Origin: Cheilinus undulatus
Lineage: Eukaryota > Chordata > Actinopteri > Labriformes > Labridae
Assembly (NCBI RefSeq): GCF_018320785.1
Contig: NC_054881.1
Span: 17,918,275-17,982,274 of the forward strand
Direction: 5' to 3'
DNA: 64,000 nucleotides
Below are positions 61,362 through 64,000 of this stretch, piece by piece; the stretch's first letter is position 1; each line of letters begins with the position of its first letter. The notes beneath the pieces were generated by a model, which was not told where the DNA came from, searched no databases, and was given only the letters and a program-made list of their open reading frames with translations. The translations under genes and the position numbers were made by a program.

Positions 61362-62299
61362 CTTGGGGGGATTGTGAACAGGCCAGGGGCCAGGCCGGTT
61401 GCATAAATCAGACAAAATAAATGATGAAAAGATGACGTGTTAAAATTTCTAGCTATGTTTTGTTAATTCTGAGATATATATTATTCATAAGATTGTAATC
61501 CACAACTTGTCTGTTCTAGCTCTGCAATATTTTCTGATGAGTGTGATTAATCCATTTATTCTTTTATCATTTTTTTATTGCACTTATCACTCAAGTATAA
61601 ATACAGGTACTTATGTCAAAAAGGCTGGTAAAGTCAGAGGTACTGATGCAACCAGTTTATTCAGGTTAAAGTGAATAAGTACAGGAATTAGAAGTAAAGA
61701 CAGATAAAACCAAAGAAAAGAGCACAGTTGTTGTCTTTTGCACCAAAAGATTCTCTTTTTTAGCTTCAGGCACGATTATATATCTGACACAGGTTACTGC
61801 AGAGAAGCCTTAGAGCCTTTATACAGTAATTTATATTGACCTATACATTTCTGTTTACTGTCTGTGATTATATTGTATTGAATCTGTCATATGATACTTG
61901 CTATGTTACTTTATTTCATATAAATACTTGCACCTTTCAGATCAATGAATATGTTCTTAATGTATTTTAATAGTATGTAGTGATCGTAGTGCTGTTTTCT
62001 TAAATATAATTTTTGCAAATAAATGTTATAATGATAAAACCTTTTCCCTTGACCATATCTTTGTTGGTGTGAACAAGGCATTGATGTGTTACAAACAGTT
62101 TCAAGTTTACCTCTCAGTTTATTCAAGTTAAGTGATTAATCGCTGAATTTATGAAGTAAATACCAATTAATCTCCAGACTTTGATATTCTTTCATATAGA
62201 CTTTTTGTATCATCTTAAACTAAGGGCAAATTAATTTTTTGTTTGGATACAGAGCTACCTTTATTTTAGAAAGAAAAAAAAACTTTTACCGGTATGTCA
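61362..62299. other. intergenic stretch downstream of TRIM
   Basis: No gene. AATAAA words (61416, 62018) could serve as poly-A signals of the TRIM transcript, but this is composition-level evidence in AT-rich DNA. Confidence 0.4.
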
Positions 62300-62665
62300 T
62301 GAAACTGAGATTTGATGAGATCAAAACTGAACTTTCTGGCCTAAATTCAAGGCACCATGTGTGGGGGGAAAACAAACACTGCACCTCACCCTGAACACAC
62401 TATCCTCCCCGTGAAACATGGGGGTGGCAGCATCATGCTGTAGGGATGCTTTTCTTCAGTCGGGGCAGGGAAGCTCGTCAGAGTTAATTGCAAGATGGAT
62501 GGAGCCAAAGGCCAATCTTGGAAGAAAACTGGTTAGAATCGGCGAAAGACTTGAGACTGGGGCGGACGTTCATGTTCCAGCAGGACAACGACCCTAAACA
62601 TACAGCCAGAGTGACAATGGCATGGTTTAGATTGAAGCATGTTCATGTGTTAGAATGGCCAAGTC
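62300..62665 (+). mobile_element. Tc1-like fragment (third family)
   Basis: A run of transposase homology on the plus strand: F-D-E-I-K-T-E-L-S-G-L at about 62310-62340, HGGGSIML near 62420, K-M-D-G-A-K-x-x-S-W-K near 62490, then RTFMFQQDNDPKHTARVTMA (62566-62625), which holds the second catalytic Asp of the DDE triad. The homology stops abruptly at about 62665, where an unrelated repeat begins. A stop within the SIMLxGCF block and frameshifts show it is dead. Confidence 0.85.
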
Positions 62666-63050
62666 AAAATTATGAGTTAAAAAATTCAAGATTATGAGGC
62701 AAAACGTCAAAACTGTGATACACAAAGTTAAAATCATGAGCTAAAAGGTCAAAATTAAAAGATTGTCATGTGTGACATTAAATTCTAAATTATGAGAATA
62801 AAGGTCGGAGTTATGAGATAAGTCTAAATTTTGGTGAGTAATTATTATGAAAAAGAGAATTTTAACTAAAAACTAGCTAGACAGCTATCTATTTATATCT
62901 ATTTGAGTTTATATCTCATAATTTCTTTCACTTCGTAATTATGGCTCACTCACATGATAAAAATTAATTTTTTTTAAACTCACAATTATGACATTTATCT
63001 CAAAATTTCGACTTGAAATCTTAACATTTATCTTATAATTATCTAATTGT
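62665..63050. repeat. inverted pair of TTATGAG/AAAGTCAAAAT arrays
   Basis: The left arm (62665-62830) carries repeated units like AAGTCAAAATTATGAGTTAA. The right arm (62905-63050) carries the reverse complement type (CTCATAATT, TATCTCAAAATTTCGACTT). The arms are separated by about 75 bases, so single strands could fold into a long imperfect hairpin. Looks like a MITE of a kind widespread in fish, inserted against the end of the Tc1 fragment. Confidence 0.7.
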
Positions 63051-63154
63051 CTTTTTTTATTCTTTTAAGTGGTGGAAATTGGTTCACGTATATTCAAATC
63101 AAATTAAATGTTTTTAAAATCTATCTTTTTAAGCGTCTTTCCCATGCTGGAACC

Positions 63155-63225
63155 TTGCTGTTGGCAGTAATGCAACTTCATGGATGCCAGCTGCCGTTAA
63201 ACACCACAGAAGAAGAAGTGGAACC
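63155..63225 (+). repeat. short interspersed repeat fragment upstream of brcc3
   Basis: The words gcagtaatgcaacttcatgg, atgccagctgccgttaaaca and ccacagaagaagaag match a common teleost repeat often found near genes. Assigned from memory. Confidence 0.5.
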
Positions 63226-63249
63226 TTGCTGCGATGAAAAACCGGGCTA

Positions 63250-63360
63250 AGAAACACGGAATGTTTTAGTGAAGCACCTAAAACGCGGAAGTAAAGCGCC
63301 GCTGTTGTGTTTATGTTTTCGTTCTACCACTTTTCGAGTAATAGACTAAACTAGAAGAGT
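63250..63360 (+). promoter_or_regulatory. brcc3 promoter / 5' UTR, with ETS-type motif
   Basis: A GC-richer stretch immediately before the brcc3 start, with CpGs (acgcggaagt, agcgccgctg, gttttcgttc, tttcgag). GCGGAAGT at 63285-63292 fits the ETS-factor core typical of TATA-less housekeeping promoters. No TATA box is evident. The transcription start is unknown. Confidence 0.5.
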
Positions 63361-63868
63361 ATGGCGGTGAGCGCGGTTCACCTGGAGTCAGACGCCTTCC
63401 TGGTGTGCATGAATCACGCCCTGAGCACAGAGAAAGAGGAGGTAATGGGTCTGTGTATTGGAGAGGTGGAGGTAACCCGCATCGTCCACATCCACTCAGT
63501 CATCATCCTCCGCCGCTCGGACAAGAGGAAGGACCGGGTGGAGATCTCTCCGGAGCAGCTGTCTGCGGCTTCGACAGAAGCGGAGAGGCTGGCAGACATC
63601 ACCGGCAGACCGATGCGGGTGGTGGGCTGGTACCACTCCCACCCACACATCACCGTTTGGCCCTCACATGTTGACGTGAGGACCCAGGCCATGTACCAGA
63701 TGCTCGACCAGTGCTTCGTGGGCCTTATCTTTTCCTGCTTCATCGAGGATAAAAACACCAAAACAGGCCGGGTCCTATACACCTGTTTCCAGTCCGCGCA
63801 GGCGCAGAAAGGCTCCGAGTACGAGCGAGTGGAGATCCCAATTCACGTCGTACCTCGTGAAGCCATAG
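63361..63868 (+). CDS. brcc3: BRCC36 (brcc3), first coding exon: JAMM/MPN+ deubiquitinase
   Basis: Encodes residues 1-169 and the first base of codon 170. BRCC36 is the zinc metalloprotease that cleaves K63-linked ubiquitin chains, working in the nuclear BRCA1-A (ARISC) and cytosolic BRISC complexes with Abraxas-type partners. The start MAVSAVHLESDAFLVC is the family's MPN domain start. The JAMM site is complete: Glu27 in EEVMGLCIG, and His92, His94, Ser102, Asp105 in HSHPHITVWPSHVD. The loop present in the human protein after GLCIGE is missing (GEVEVTRIVHIHS follows directly), as in other fish. The exon ends with AATAG-like ATAG before GTAAAT; the donor at 63869 splits a Gly codon in the IGK position conserved in human, and reading on gives an immediate stop, so the rest (about 90 residues, with the C-terminal helices) lies right of the window. 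One exon covers the whole catalytic part. Confidence 0.93.
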
Positions 63869-64000
63869 GTAAATAAATGTAATCTTAGATACAACTTGAA
63901 ACTTTGATATGATAAAAGTAAAAGTCTGATTGTCGTTATACTCCAGCAATTAAGCTACAGGTCTTTCACATTTACAACTAGGGCAGGCAGATTCACATAT
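63869..64000 (+). other. start of brcc3 intron
   Basis: Begins GTAAATAAATG after the exon. AT-rich, with no further coding similarity before the window ends. Confidence 0.75.

Overview
The window looks like nuclear DNA of a teleost fish, probably a percomorph; the species cannot be fixed from the sequence. The reasons are AT-rich noncoding sequence with many decayed Tc1/mariner and hAT elements of types common in fish, tRNA-derived SINE tails, a fish-type RING/B-box/B30.2 TRIM gene, and a first exon of brcc3 (BRCC36) lacking the loop found in the mammalian protein. There is no sign of prokaryotic organisation, CRISPR or operons.

Positions 1-59,000 are almost entirely non-protein-coding. They hold three recognisable Tc1-like families plus a fourth, diverged one: 1.8, 12.3 and 53.9 kb (one family), 10.1, 39.9 and 41.6 kb (second), 62.3 kb (third), and 6.9 kb reversed (fourth). 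There are several hAT-type elements; those at 20.2 and 37.2 kb keep exact 8-bp target-site duplications. Other contents are a decayed repeat carrying the start of a RecQ-like helicase (13.0 and 57.1 kb), a LINE reverse transcriptase fragment (28.5 kb), SINE remnants (46.4, 55.2, 55.4 kb) and large tandem arrays: a 23-bp satellite at 21.4-23.2 kb, a GGCAAAA-type minisatellite at 34.4-35.3 kb, and AGCTA-rich arrays at 44.1-44.9 and 50.7-51.8 kb. Two stretches (14.86-15.1 kb and 49.98-50.28 kb) look like untranslated first exons of a minus-strand transcript, each ending in a GTAAG donor; the second is CpG-rich.

The right end carries the genes. A TRIM E3 ligase gene (59,375-60,986, +) has an intact RING/B-box/coiled-coil reading frame, but its B30.2 domain lies in another frame after a small deletion. 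A 77-bp tandem repeat begins 16 bases after its stop. The first coding exon of brcc3 (63,361-63,868, +) follows, behind a short CpG/ETS-type promoter and repeat debris. The two genes share strand but nothing in the sequence shows they work together: one is an innate-immunity-type ubiquitin ligase, the other a K63-specific deubiquitinase subunit.

I did not find a convincing undescribed gene system. The most notable signals are repeat structures, the broken TRIM gene and the pair of possible alternative first exons.
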